Assembly (NCBI GenBank): GCA_963693085.1
Contig: OY856411.1
Coordinates: 65,752,001-65,816,000 of the forward strand
Direction: 5' to 3'
Length of the DNA stretch: 64,000 bases
From: Alisma plantago-aquatica
Taxonomy: Eukaryota > Streptophyta > Magnoliopsida > Alismatales > Alismataceae
The position numbers were made by a program, and so were the translations under genes. Positions within the stretch are counted from its first letter, which is position 1, and each line of letters starts with the position of its first letter. Shown here one piece after another: positions 13,704 to 25,430 of this stretch. The notes below the pieces were generated by a model. The model searched no databases, was not told the origin of the DNA, and saw only the letters and a list, made by a program, of their open reading frames with translations.

Positions 13704-14327
13704 AATCTTCTTAGACAAGATCTCCTACAAGATGAGAAGATCGGCGACAACCTTCTAGATTCTCTCAACTTAGAGGGAGGATTCTCTATGAGACCTCCAA
13801 TCTTTAGAAGCACCAACTTCCTCTATTGGAAGAGAAGGATGCAATTCTACATGCAAGGAATGAGCGACAACGTGTGGAGAGTAGTCATACTTCCATACAA
13901 GGATCCAATCAGAGATGTTGCCACTTGGGATGAAAATACACTCAAGAAGGCACATGTACATGTAAAGGCTATAAGCTTCATCTATGCTTCCCTCACTCGT
14001 TCAAAGTTCAACTAGATCTCTTATTGGGATACAACCCATGAGATATGGAACAATCTTTGCATCACATAGAAAGGGACCAAGCAAGTCGAGGAGTCCAAGA
14101 TGGACTTGCTTCCTTAGGCCATCCTATGCATAGGGGTACCATCAACACCAAGATCCTTAGGTCTCTTCCCAAAATGTGGGAATATATGATGACTTCTATT
14201 GAAGAAAGTACAAGCCTTGGTGACATTGACACTGAAGAGATCATCAACAATTTTTAAGATGATGAGCCAAGACTTGACAAGCAAGAGGAAGATGAGAAGA
14301 AAGAAGAGAAGGAGCCAAAGAAGATCA
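13704..14327 (+). pseudogene. gag: Element A gag, 5' part
   Basis: Encodes the N-terminal half of a copia Gag: the recognisable phrase FLYWKRRMQFYMQG followed by ILPYKDPIRDVATWDE, then after stops at about 14014 and later a frame with SLPKMWEYMMTSIEE-like text. Gag would form the particle and package the RNA. The frame starts just after the primer site; the ATG at 13695 overlaps that site, so the true start may differ. The reading region ends abruptly at 14327 where element B is inserted and resumes at 45755. Several stops and shifts disable it. Confidence 0.8.
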
Positions 14328-15787
14328 TGTTGGATCCAGGGCTCTAGAGTGGAGGTGAATAGAGATTCAAACATTACAAAAGAATAGTTAGACCTTCAAA
14401 TTCTATCAATTGAAACCAAATGCTAAAAGTAAATTTGAAGTCTTATCTAAACAAGTATAGCAACGATGAGAGAGAATGAAACATACACTTAGACAAGGAA
14501 TTTAGAGTGGTTCCAATCTCCAAACTAGGAGACCGTCAATCCAATACCTAGAGAGGTCAACCTCTAGGATTTTGTAACCCATGTATCCTTATATTCCATT
14601 ATAAGAGATACAAGATCACCTTCTTACACCCAAGGACTTACCTATCCAAAAGCTATATTTTTACCTCATCACAGGTCCTACCCACTCTTGCAAGAAGATC
14701 AATTCCTTATCCTAGGACATCTCCTCCTTAAAACAAGTCTTCAGCCTTAAGGATTTGCCCACTCAACTCCTTGGATCTTCTGCTTTGTCCTCGTCTTTTA
14801 CTTGCAAAAGATCTTCACACCTTCTTCAGCCTCAATGAAGAACATCAACTCCTCCTTCACTCAAAAAGATCACTTCAATCTTTTCTCTTAAAGAAAGTAA
14901 TTTGGGAAGTAGAGAGATGGAGAGCTTTAAAAAGTAACAATGAGGTTGCTCTCTTACAACATGCCTAACTCACTCATAATCATGAAATTCTTTGTAAATG
15001 AGAGAGAAATGGGTTCAAAGGGGTTTAGCACACTCAACCATAGTAAGGACCAATGATATCATGAATAATCAACATTGAAATGAACTCCAAGAGGTCCTAT
15101 TTATAGCTAGGGGTGTTCCTTTGAGTGTGGGATCACTAAAGAATGAAAAATAGCCATTTTACAAGTTGCAACATTTATATTTTTTATTCTAGCAACTCTC
15201 TGCGGTTGGAATAACTTATTCTATGTTTTCCCTACATTATATTAGGTGAGATTAAATAAAGGTATCTCAACTGATCCACTATTTGATAAAGCCAATTTTC
15301 AAACGATCGATCGAGTTTGTCCTGGGGTAACCCAATCAATTCACCAAGACCAACTTTAAATAGAAAGTTGGTCGATCGAGTTTGGTGACTGTGCAACTCG
15401 ACCGATCTAAATAATTCCCAAAATCCAACAAGGATCGGTCAAGTTTCAAACTTGACCGATTAAGTTTCTGTGATGAATTTTCCAAAATGATTTTAAGCGA
15501 TCAAACGATGGAATTAAGTGTCCCTAATTTTTTCTCATATTAGTTACAAGTCATATCATCAATACAAATGATTACAAAATGGTTCTAAGGTGATTCGAAG
15601 TGTTTTCCCAAATTGCACATTTGCATTGCTTTTGACTTGAACTTCGACAAGTTAGGGCTTGATGAATTTGATCCTTTTCATGTACCTAATACCTGAAATT
15701 TATATCAAACAAACATATTAGATACATATGAATGGAATGGTTAAGTCATTATCAAAATATGGATAATGTATAACTCTCAAGTCAACA
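14328..15787 (-). mobile_element. Element B 3' LTR
   Basis: TGTTGGATCC at the left edge to GTCAACA at 15787; in minus orientation TGTTGACTTGAGAG to CA. The minus-strand TATA box lies at about 15097-15107 (CTATTTATAG on +). CTCGACCGAT/ATCGGTCAAG motifs lie at about 15300-15470. The polypurine tract is directly adjacent at 15788, which identifies it as the 3' LTR. Confidence 0.85.
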
Positions 15788-15801
15788 TTCTCCCCCTTTT
15801 T
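15788..15801 (-). promoter_or_regulatory. Element B polypurine tract
   Basis: On the minus strand AAAAAGGGGGAGAA immediately precedes the LTR start. This is the plus-strand primer for reverse transcription; an AAA-G5-AG type tract is typical of Sireviruses. Confidence 0.85.
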
Positions 15802-16467
15802 GATAATGAGAAACCATTCCTCAACATATTGAAAAAGATATGTAAAATTATACCTTAGCTTTGTGAATTACAAGGGGATTCATAATTTGAACAATGTGAA
15901 ATGCTCCCGCTCAATCTATACTCACTCTTACTTGCAAAGTTAGTCTTTCTACACATAGCTATATACCATGTATACTACATGATCATTTAGCAAGTCACAT
16001 GATAAAACATATACTTAGATAATAAAAGCATCATATAGGTAGTGAAAACAATGTGATTGAGCTTTAAAACATCTCAATCTTCTCTCCCCCTTTTGGTATT
16101 ATCAAAAAGTAACTGGGTAGAAGAGCATAAAAGTAGGTCTTCTCCAAGCACGACCAAAAACACGTAACCACAAGTACTACAAACCAAAAATAGAGATGAG
16201 AATAGAGAGAAGCAAGCAACTTGTGTCATAATCAAAATATGGAAAATCATACCAAGAACTCATATGATAGAGGACACACAGATTTACAATGCATATGATT
16301 AAGATTACAACACATAAGCATGTTCTCAAAACAAGTACAAACCAGTGATGAAAGCAACATGATGATAGAAATAGTACAACTCAGGTAATGTGCCCAAATG
16401 TCACTATTACAAAATAGTATATAAAGTTATATATATGATCAAAATGTAAAGACTAAAAATAAAACAT
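15802..16467 (-). other. Element B 3' untranslated stretch
   Basis: AT-rich spacer between the post-pol ORF stop and the polypurine tract; no coding. Element A has a matching stretch at 57691-58178. Confidence 0.6.
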
Positions 16468-18118
16468 CTAGACATCTACGGTATCCAAGTCCAATGGGTC
16501 ATCATCAACATCATCCTCATTAGCTGTAGGCTCGTAGTCCTCATCATTGTCTGAAGGTGCAACAAAGACATCAATAACTTCATCACCAGAGGCACCAACA
16601 AAGACATCAGAACCATCATTAGGGCCATCATCCTCAGTGGCCTCCTCCTCCTCAACAACTTCCTCATCATCCTAGTCAGACATCTCCTCATCGACATAAG
16701 GACCAAAACCATGACTGGGCCACAGGGCATTCTGCTCATCCCAAGACATGCCAAGATCATGTAGCTCCTTGGCCTAAGGGAAAGAGGAAGCAAAAGTTCC
16801 AATGCTGGAAAGTAGGGTAGCAAGGGGACCAACAGGAAGAGGAAGCATGCCAGGTGTAGGTACAGGTCCACCAACAACAGAACATGTGGCAGCAAAATCA
16901 ACAGGTGGAGGGGTCAAGTAAAAGTGACTATATGCATAGGATGCATAGTCACCACCTGGATAGGACTGGTAGGATGGGTAAGGCTGGGCACAGGTGAGGT
17001 TCATGGTCAACATGATTTGGCAGAGGTCCTGATGTAGGTGCTCCTAAACTTGTAGGTTGTATGCCTACTGATGCTCATATATCCCATAAGGGTTTCATTT
17101 GATACATGGAACGAGGAGCGGTCAAGTCAGGATGGTGGTGAGGTGAAGGTTCTTGGGTGGAGGTAGAGGCTCCAAGTGTGGTGGAAGAGGATGTAGGAAA
17201 AAAAGGTTTTCTTGATTGTGGTCTTGCTGATACATACTCCTTTTCTTAAGGGTTTTTAATCAAGATCATGTAAAAGAGACTTCTCAGTTGCAAAGGTTAA
17301 AAGACCATAGATCAAGGCTGGGTAGGATGGGTGGGCACCTCAGCTATTCTTTCGGGAGTCAAAGCATGTCATGTGGTGGAGAATGTCTCGAGACCACTTG
17401 ACTCCTATGTTCTTTAAAAGACAATACATAATAACTGCGGTATTCTCTAAAATTTAAGTTTGATTCTTTTTGGGGTGAACATTGCAAATAATTACCAGAG
17501 CGAGTATGTCATTTTTGATATCAAGTAAGGGGATGGTATGGTGGACTTCTTCCTATAGGGTGTCTGAGGCTTCTTCAAGAACTTATGAATATCAGGGAAA
17601 GTAATATCATAGTGCTTGTAGAGAGACTCATGGTCAAGAAAGTCATAATACTTAGGATAATCTTTCCGCCATGTATCAGTGACCTCAATACCATTGATAA
17701 AGATGTTCAAGGTATATTATGAGATAGTGAATTTCTTACTAAAAATCATAGAACTGAGAATAACTTGAGTATTAGGAGTGGGTACAAGAGAGTCATCGTC
17801 CATGAAAGATTGGCGTAAAATTCATGGATTGCTTTGGTGCTTGTAATGGAGTTATGAAAAATGCCAACGTTCTATGCTCATGGTGGCTGGGTGATGGTTA
17901 TAGAGAAACTCGACTACCTCATCTATGACCTTCTGCTTAATAGGGGAAGGTTCAAACGAAGCTCGAAAGGGTAAAGAGTTCCTAGGAAGGAGCTCCTTAT
18001 ACCTATTTAGAGCCTCGATTGAAAGAAAGAGGGTGTCATCTTAAGAAATGAGGCATGAGTTAGAGGATGATGATGGAGTTCTAGTAGGTGCAGCCCTCTT
18101 TCTTCTATTTGAGGCCAT
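16468..18118 (-). pseudogene. Element B post-pol ORF (ORF3, envelope position)
   Basis: Starts at the ATG at 18118 (MASNRRKRAAP followed by a serine run) and can be followed through stops and shifts to a stop at 16468. Landmarks in order are NRYKELLPR near the N-terminus, HEFYANL, the phrase DIHKFLKKPQTPYRKKS around 17580, a Pro/Tyr-rich stretch near 16900-17000, and an acidic tail ending DPLDLDTVDV. Element A carries the same protein (52549-57690), which gives independent support that the region is coding. The position downstream of pol matches the envelope-like ORF of Sireviruses, but I see no convincing signal peptide or membrane segment, and its function is unknown. Confidence 0.65.
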
Positions 18119-18429
18119 GAAGGAGAAAAGAGAAAATTGAGTGGCCGAAAAAGATAAGAAACACCACCAAGGGAAGATAGGATAGAGGCAAAGATGGTCA
18201 AAGGGGAGCATGCTAGGGCTAGGAAAGGGAAGGGCAAACCTAGGGTTGGAGGTCAAGAAGGTTGTGAGTAGGAATTGGTTGAATTTTCTCTAGTTGATAG
18301 GGAGAAAAGTGGACCGAAACCTATTTAAGGTTGGTCAATCCTAGTGATTGGTCAAGTCATGATAGAGGGAAACTCAACTGATCTAGTGAAATGTCCGCTA
18401 ACTAATTTTCCATATCCACATGTGTGATA

Positions 18430-20290
18430 TAAATATCCGTCTTGACAATGCGGTCACAAAGAAAATGATGACATGCCTCTATATGTTTATATCTACTATG
18501 CAATATAGGATTATATGATAAGTTAATTACGCTAATATTATCATAAAAGATAGGAGAAGCATCAAAATAAATGGTAAAGTCTCAAAGCATTTGCTTCATC
18601 CATAGGACTTGGGCACAATAACTTCTAGTTGTAATGTATTCAGCCTCAATAGTTGATAGAGCCACATTGCTTTGCTTCTTGGAGAACCAAGAAACTAGGA
18701 AAGGTCCTAGGAAGAAGCAAGTGCCACTTGTGAACTTTCTATCAATTAAGCATCCTCTGTAATCCGCATCACTATAAGAAGTAAGAGTAAAGTCCCTTGA
18801 CTTAGGATACTATAGTCCAAAATTTGAGGTTTTGGCTAGATACCTCAAAATCCTCTTAACGACTATAAGATGTGATTTCCTAGGACTTGAATGAAAATGA
18901 GCACACAAGCCAACACTAAGCATTATGTCAGGTCTAGAGGTAGTTAAATAAAGTAAACTTCCAATCATACCTCTATAGAGATTCTCATCTACCTTTTCAC
19001 CTTCTTCATCTATATCAAGCTTGGCAGTGTTTGACATGGGGGTGCCCATTGGCTTGGTTGATCTCCATTCGAAAGTGCTTAATTAGCTCACTTGTGTACT
19101 TGCCTTTGTTGATGAAGTTCTCATTCTTTGTTTGCTTGATTTGAAAGCCAAGGAAGAATGTAAGCTCCCCCATCATTCTTATCTCAAACTCACTCTGCAT
19201 ATGATCACTAAACTCCTTGCAAAGATCAAGATTAGTCCTACCAAAAATGATATCATCTACATAAATTTGAATGATAAGAAAATTGCTAGAAGTGTGCTTT
19301 AGAAATAAGGTAGAATCTACTTTTCCCATGATATATTCATGGTCTAGTAAAAAGTTCTTTAGTTTCTCATACCAAGCTCGAGGTGCTTGTTTGAGACCAT
19401 AGAGAGCTTTTTGCAACAAATAAACATGGTTAGGCATGTTATCATGTTCAAAGCTTCCTCCTCAATTGTACCATTCAAAAATGCACTTTTAACATCCATT
19501 TGATAAAGAAGAAAGTCTTTGTGACTAGTAAAAACAAGAAACATTTTAATTGACTCAAGTCTAGCTATAAGTGCATATGTTTCACCAAAATCTATACCTT
19601 ATTGTTGATTGTATCCTTGAGCAACTAATCTTGATTTGTTCCTGGCCACTTTGTCACTTTCATCCAACTTGTTGCGATAGATCAATTTTGTTCCAATGAT
19701 CTTTCTATCACTTGTTCTTGCCAACTCTTCTTGCAAGGCTTGGATTCATTAATCATCCTTTAGAGCTTCTTTGACATCTTTTGGATCCATTTGAGAGATG
19801 AAGGCACTTTATACTTGTTCATTGTTGAGTGCAACCCGTGTCTTCATCCTTTCAAAAGGATTGCCTAAGATGAGCTTCTTTGGATCAATCTTTGTGAAGT
19901 GGGGAGTTGGATCCTTCTTTTCTTCATTCTTCTCTCCTTCATCAACTAACACCTCCTTTCCTTTATCACTGATGTTGAGCTCTTTTAAAAGAGGAATCAC
20001 CTCACCTGCAAGATCATCATGTAGAACAATATATTTGGAAATAGAGGGATTAGTATCCACAAACCTAACATCTATAGATTCTTCTACTTTGCACAGTTCT
20101 ATATTATATACTCTATATAACTTGGTGGTAGTGCTATAGCCAAGAAAGAAAGCATTGTACAATTTTGGATCAAACTTGTCTAGAGAATCATTGGTGTTCA
20201 AAACAAAACAAGGACATCCAAAAACATGAATGAAATCAATGGATGATTTTATACCAGGACATAGCTCATAGGGGGTTTGCTTAAGCAAAG
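18430..20290 (-). pseudogene. pol: Element B reverse transcriptase and RNase H
   Basis: Copia RT in minus orientation. Phrases in order are [13 protein letters not shown] at about 19640, LLYQMDVKSAFLNGTIEEE at about 19480, [16 protein letters not shown] at about 19390, the catalytic YVDDIIFG at about 19250, then MGELTFFLGFQIKQT, and the RT-RNase H connection with SRPDIMLSVGLCAHF and LRYLAKTSNFGL near 18830. The RNase H continues with decayed text to about 18430. The linker to integrase (20290-19800) carries NPFERMKTR. A frameshift lies between the FLNGTIEEE phrase and the ALYGLKQ phrase, where a short segment appears missing, so the enzyme is not functional. Confidence 0.85.
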
Positions 20291-20940
20291 AATGAGTAAA
20301 AACCCAATTTTGTATAAAAATGAAGTACTAACAGCTTCAGCCCTAAACTTTTATGGAGTGTTGTACTCTAGAATCATAGTCCCAACCATCTCCTATAGAG
20401 ACCTATTCTTCCTCTCTACAATCCCATTTTGTTGAGGCTTTTGATGTGAAGAAAAGTCTTGTGCATAGCTGAATTCCTCACAAAAGTGATCAAACAAATC
20501 ATTTTCAAACTCTCCCCCATATTCACTATAGATAGAAACAATCCAACAAGAATCTTCACTTTTTATCCATTTGCAAAAAGCCAAGAAAATATTGAGAGTT
20601 TTACTTTTTGAAATGAGAAAGAAGGTCCAAGTGAAGTGAGAGAAATCATCAACAATCACCAAACAATACTTGCTAACACAAAATGATTGCATACACATTG
20701 GTCAAATAGATCAATATGAAGAAGCTCAAGAACTCTCTTGTTGCCAAAGACTCCTTTGGATTTGAAGAAAGACTTGAATTTTTTCCTTGGGTACAAGGTT
20801 GGCATTCCTCATCCTTTTCAAAATCCAATTTGGGAAGTACCTTCACCAAGTCCTTTCTGCTAAACTTCTTCATTTGATGCATATTTACATGACCAAGACT
20901 ACAGTTCCATAAAGATACATCATTCAAATTGACAATAAGA
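20290..20940 (-). pseudogene. pol: Element B GAG-pre-integrase and integrase
   Basis: After the CACTA insertion the frame resumes with NDVSLWNCSLGHVNMHQMKKF, the His/Cys-bearing pre-integrase region (CQPCTQGK follows), then the core with SKYCLVIVDDFSHFTWTFF and YSEYGGEFEND, the second catalytic Asp region replaced by a Glu/Tyr-containing variant, and QQNGIVERKNRSL containing the catalytic Glu. The protein would insert the cDNA into host DNA. Frame changes at about 20690 and 20400 show it is decayed. Confidence 0.8.
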
Positions 20941-21099
20941 CACTACACAAAATAAGACTTTCAGTGAAGGAAAATTATGAGGGATGAGAGACCTTCAATA
21001 TAAACATTTATTATTGAGGGATTTGTCCTAACAAACAATACTTAATCTCTCAACTGTACCCTTAAAAAAAATTCAAGTTCTTTGTGACCCCCCTTTCCT

Positions 21100-22800
21100 T
21101 CATAAATAAATTACAACTTTTGACGGTCCCTCACAATTAGATGTATCAGACTTCCCTTCATTGGTTCCCTTCAAATCACGCTTAATACACCATATTATTT
21201 TCCTTCTAATAGATAATATTTGTTTCACCCACCACTCCATGCCCCACTCAAACCCTACTGCAAGCCTCGATTCATCATCTCCGTAACTCATCTCTCGTGG
21301 TTTTCTATGCACCACTATCAGGCATCCTGTTTGCCTCCCACTATTGCTACATGCAGATGGAAACAAGATCTCATCTATGAAGTGTTGATCTATGTCAAGA
21401 CTAACTACTCCCTCTAAAGCATCGATCTTGTCGACTCCTCACAATCTTTGATGCAAGTTACGTGCATAGATGGGGAAACAAAAAGTGTGAGTCTCAAAAC
21501 AACAAAAAAATGATATCTCTAAAGCATCTCTATCAAGATCCCTTACTCACCTTGAATACCCATGTTTGTTCTCTTGTGCTCTAACAAGTCAAAATGGAGT
21601 ATGGTGTCCTGACCAACCCAGTGAGTACCACTTGTTCTATTGTTCTATGACCGACCAATACCCACTATGGTGCCGACCAACCCCAAAAAGCATTGTTTAG
21701 TGCAAAATTGGCTATGAGTACCATCGGTAGGAGTCGGACATTCTAAAACTGCCGTGGAGAGGCTAAAAAAGTCTATAAGGTAAGATCATTTTGTTTTCCC
21801 CATGTGCGCCTTTTTGTTGTTTCAACAATAGTTCAAACTTTGAATCTCAACCTCATTGGTGTGTTATAATTTTAAATTGTGATCAATACACAACTAATAT
21901 TTGATATTCAATGGAAAGCGATGGTGGTGGGGTGGAGAAATTGTTAAACTGTGTTTTTTGTAACAAGTGCACAAGAAAGGGATAGGGATGGAAGATAACT
22001 TAACAAATATTTTTTTATTAAATGGGTATCTGGATAGGTGGGGGGAATTTTTGTATAAACCACCCTACACAAGTATGAATCTTACTTATTGAATGTTATT
22101 TTTTATATATGTGTATAAATAAATTTTCAACCTTGAAAGAAATTTTTCCCAATGATTGACCATGTTTTTCCGTGAGGAAAAAAAGGCAAAAATTTAACCA
22201 TAGATTCACCATGGAACATTTCATGTTCCCTAATGTTCCCTATTACTGCTCTAAACAAATAATAATTTTTATTTCTTCACCATTCCCCTTCCCATGATTT
22301 ACCATGTAAACACAACTTTGAGAATTTCTAGGTAATGTCCCTACCGTCAAACTAAGGTTCCAAGTTGTCTACAAGATTAGATTTTTTTTTGTTTTATCTT
22401 CTTCTTCATATCTTGGTTAGCTTTGATATTGAAGCCATATGTTACATACTATTTTTTGAGGAGATTGTTTTTATAGAATAACATAAGTTGCATCAACAAA
22501 ATACATTTGTTCCTAGTTCCTTGTTCTTCTTATTTCAGATACAATTTATGCATATGTGACAAGATGCATCTTGATTAATAACTTTTTCTGACTTGCTAAA
22601 ACTACAATCATTGTATTATGAGTATTCTAAGAATTATTTTTCATTTCTTGAATTTATAGTTTAGAAACATATTGATATTTACATTATACTAATTAGTATA
22701 ATCAATAGATCCACATGTAACATCCCACCAATTCAACCTTATTTTCCCCTCCCTCCAGTGTTGAATACGTGATGCAGTATATACTCCACCCAATGTACCC
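21100..22800. other. CACTA interior, left part, nothing recognised
   Basis: AT-rich DNA. The 88-residue minus-strand frame at 21100-21366 has no recognised domain and no support. Confidence 0.4.
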
Positions 22801-22812
22801 CCTAATAATTTT

Positions 22813-23754
22813 TTGGAAAAAATTAATGACAAAATCCCACTAGTAGTTAGTCATTATGAAACTTTTGATTTTCTCCATGTCTATAAAACTTTTTATGATA
22901 TGACACATGAAGCTTATTTGTATGTTTTAAAGCCTGCAAAAATGGTTAGGACTCGAGGTATTGGAACTGGCCACTTAAAGATAGGACATAAAGAAAAAGT
23001 TGTCGGAGTTAGCTATGAAATGCTACTTGAGGAATGCAATTGAAAGGATGTATGTTTTTGCATTAATTAACATGCTAATTGTTAGTTATAACTATTCATT
23101 TAGAGCTATCTTTGTAATTATTTCACATTTCAAGATACACTTAAGGTAGTTACTCATACAATATTTGGTTTGAAGAGTGATGTCTCTCAAGTAATAAATT
23201 AGTCTCAAAAGTACATGTAACTTTTCATCGGATTCACTATCTCAATGTGATACTATATTCATATGACATGATTTATTTGTTTGTTATAGTGGTGATGTTA
23301 ATACTTAAGTGAGCAACAGAATACTCCGCTAATTTTGGCAACGCTGATGGGTTTCACAATACATGTGCTACAAATAGGACTATTTCAGGTGTCTTACATA
23401 TGTAAGGTGGAACAAATAGACCAAGTATAGGTTCAATTCACACACAAGACAATACTAGTAGTGAAAATTGTAGCCATGTTTCCCAGACAACAAAATTCAA
23501 GTGGTGTTGGGTTAGGCATGCTTTCTAGACAAAGCAATTCAAGTGTGACTGGATTAGGCATGTTGCACATGCAAGGTAGTCAAGGTAGACCAACTACAAA
23601 TATGTGTCATATGCAAGTTATTGAGAGTGAGCCTTTTGGAGGCATGCTTCCCATGCCGAGTGCTACAAACAGACACCCACCAAACTTTCAGCCACATGTA
23701 CCTCATAACAACTATAGGATAATTTGGATGTTGATAATCACATACAAAAGTTGA
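22813..23754 (+). pseudogene. Possible CACTA-encoded protein remnant
   Basis: Two short plus-strand frames, 22813-23043 and 23461-23754. The first contains PAKMVRTRGIGTGHLKIGHKEK, which resembles in style the conserved stretch near the C-terminus of plant En/Spm-associated proteins. The second is rich in Met, Gln, Ser and Pro. No catalytic transposase motif is visible. The assignment rests mainly on position inside the CACTA termini. Confidence 0.35.
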
Positions 23755-24659
23755 TATATAATTGTAATGTATTTCTTAAAGGCTATTGGTTAAAGTTTGT
23801 TCCCTCCTTTTGATAAAAATTCACAAAGTCACCCCCAAATGCAGAACAAACAAAGCACATCATCCTCTGTGACCTTCACACCTAGAGTTCACAACTCAAA
23901 TGAGGTATTCAATATTCAATGGACAATGCTATTTCTATACCATCTTTTAGTAGATTTTGTTTTGTCTACCATGTACATGTAGACAAGAACAAGACTTGAA
24001 TTCTCATTGGAGAACATGGTTGGATAATAATATTATGAAGACAAAACACTCTATTTAAAATTTATGTGTGTTTTCGTAATCATCCCTATGCTATAGATGA
24101 ACAATTAGCTTCTATTTTTTTCTATTTATATTGGCAGGGTAGATTTAGTTTTAAAGATGGATTTAGATCCTTAATGAACCTTGGTTAACACCAAAATTGA
24201 ATCATAAGGGTACTATGATTTATGTATATATCAACTTTTAAATTTTTTATTGATGTAATATTGGTGTCATTTTTAGTAGCAATGTGGAGGTAAAGGTACG
24301 AGGGATGATAGTCATGAAGAGCACCACACCACTTGACGAAATCTAAAGGCTTTGTAGATCTTAGGAGTTTTAGACATGCTATGTTGATTGTAATAAATAT
24401 CAATTTTATATATTTTTAGTTCTACTAACATTGACCATGCAATGTAGGGATACTATTTTAATCAATTATAAATATTGATTTTGGTGATTCGACATTCATG
24501 TGTGAAATTTTAATGTGTGAATGTTGGTATGATGTCATGTGGATATATATAAATATTGCTTGGGATTTCAAATTTAAACATTTTCATGTAAGAAATTGAT
24601 ATTTTCTAGAATAATAGTTATATAAAAAATTAAACTAAATTAAATTAATTAATAATATC

Positions 24660-24960
24660 TATTGGCCTTTCATAAATATATTGATAAAAGGTTTTTAGTC
24701 CCTCAAAAATGTAGTGATTAAGAAAAAAATTTCCATCAAAATTGTATTGATAAGGACCATATAGCCCCTAAAAAATAACATTAATAAAGAAATTAGCCCT
24801 TCAAAAATATACTTGTTAGGACTATCAAGTCCCTCAAAATGCATTTGTGAAGTCTAAATAGTCTCTCAACAGAACATTTGTGAGGGTTACCTAGTCCGTG
24901 ACAATTGTATTTTTGAGGGCCACTGGCATTTGTCACATGGGTTCTCTTCACAGACTATTT
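24660..24960. repeat. CACTA subterminal repeats
   Basis: Six or more imperfect copies of a ~35-40-bp phrase around (A/T)AGTCCCTCAAAAATG, followed by ATTTGTGA or ATTGATAA, alternate over 300 bases. Comparable words (GAGGGATTTGTCC, AATCTCTCAACTG) occur near the left end at about 21010-21055. Subterminal arrays are where En/Spm transposases bind. Confidence 0.65.
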
Positions 24961-25058
24961 GTAAGGAATAGGACCACAACCGTTCCTATTTTTGATGGCC
25001 TATAGAGAGGAGTTTGTCACAGGATTGGACCGTGAAGAAAGACTATTTTTTTGTAGTG

Positions 25059-25430
25059 ACATATAACAACAATAGGCTTTATAGAGTCAAGTAAAATAAT
25101 ATAAAGATTACCATTTATAGTTCCCTTATATATGACATTGTAGGAGAGGGAATACAGAAGCAAGCCTTCTACAAAAGTAAATAGAACAAGGTAACCATTA
25201 TCACAAAGTTGACTAACACTTATTAAATTGTGACGTAGGCCACCCACAAGAAGCACATTCTTGATACATAGTGAATTTCCCACATCACCCTCATATATTA
25301 CCTTACCCTTGTTGTTATCCCCAAATGTCACTGATCCACCCTTTTTTGTGAATTGCTTGAAGAGGATAATTTCACTAGTCATATGTTTAGAACAACCACT
25401 ATCAACAATCCATTGAACTTTAACCTATAA
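25059..25430 (-). pseudogene. pol: Element B protease and start of pre-integrase
   Basis: In minus orientation the aspartic protease reads VQWIVDSGCSKHMT at about 25415-25375, with the catalytic Asp in DSG intact, followed by GGLRHNLISVSQLCDNGY at about 25230-25170, a hallmark of copia protease ends. The frame then enters the GAG-pre-integrase region and stops at 25059 where the CACTA transposon is inserted; it resumes at 20940. Confidence 0.85.

Larger units (their letters stand above)
20941..25058. mobile_element. CACTA (En/Spm-type) transposon inserted in element B pol
   Basis: Left terminus CACTACACAAAATAAGAC at 20941; right terminus, inverted, CACTACAAAAAAATAGTC ending at 25058. These start with CACTA and are imperfect inverted repeats of each other. 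The flanking trinucleotides are AGA (20938-20940) and ACA (25059-25061), consistent with the 3-bp TSD of this superfamily after one mutation. Element B's pol frame reads up to each edge. The subterminal regions carry repeated words around CCCTCAAAAATG. At 4.1 kb with only scraps of coding it is most likely non-autonomous. Confidence 0.8.

Noticed and set aside
16476..16901. 141-codon minus-strand Leu/Met-rich frame
   Set aside because: Shadow frame of the acidic tail of element B's post-pol ORF, which is in another frame and is supported by the homologous tail in element A.
21100..21366. 88-codon minus frame in the CACTA element as a captured gene
   Set aside because: No recognisable domain and low-complexity ends.
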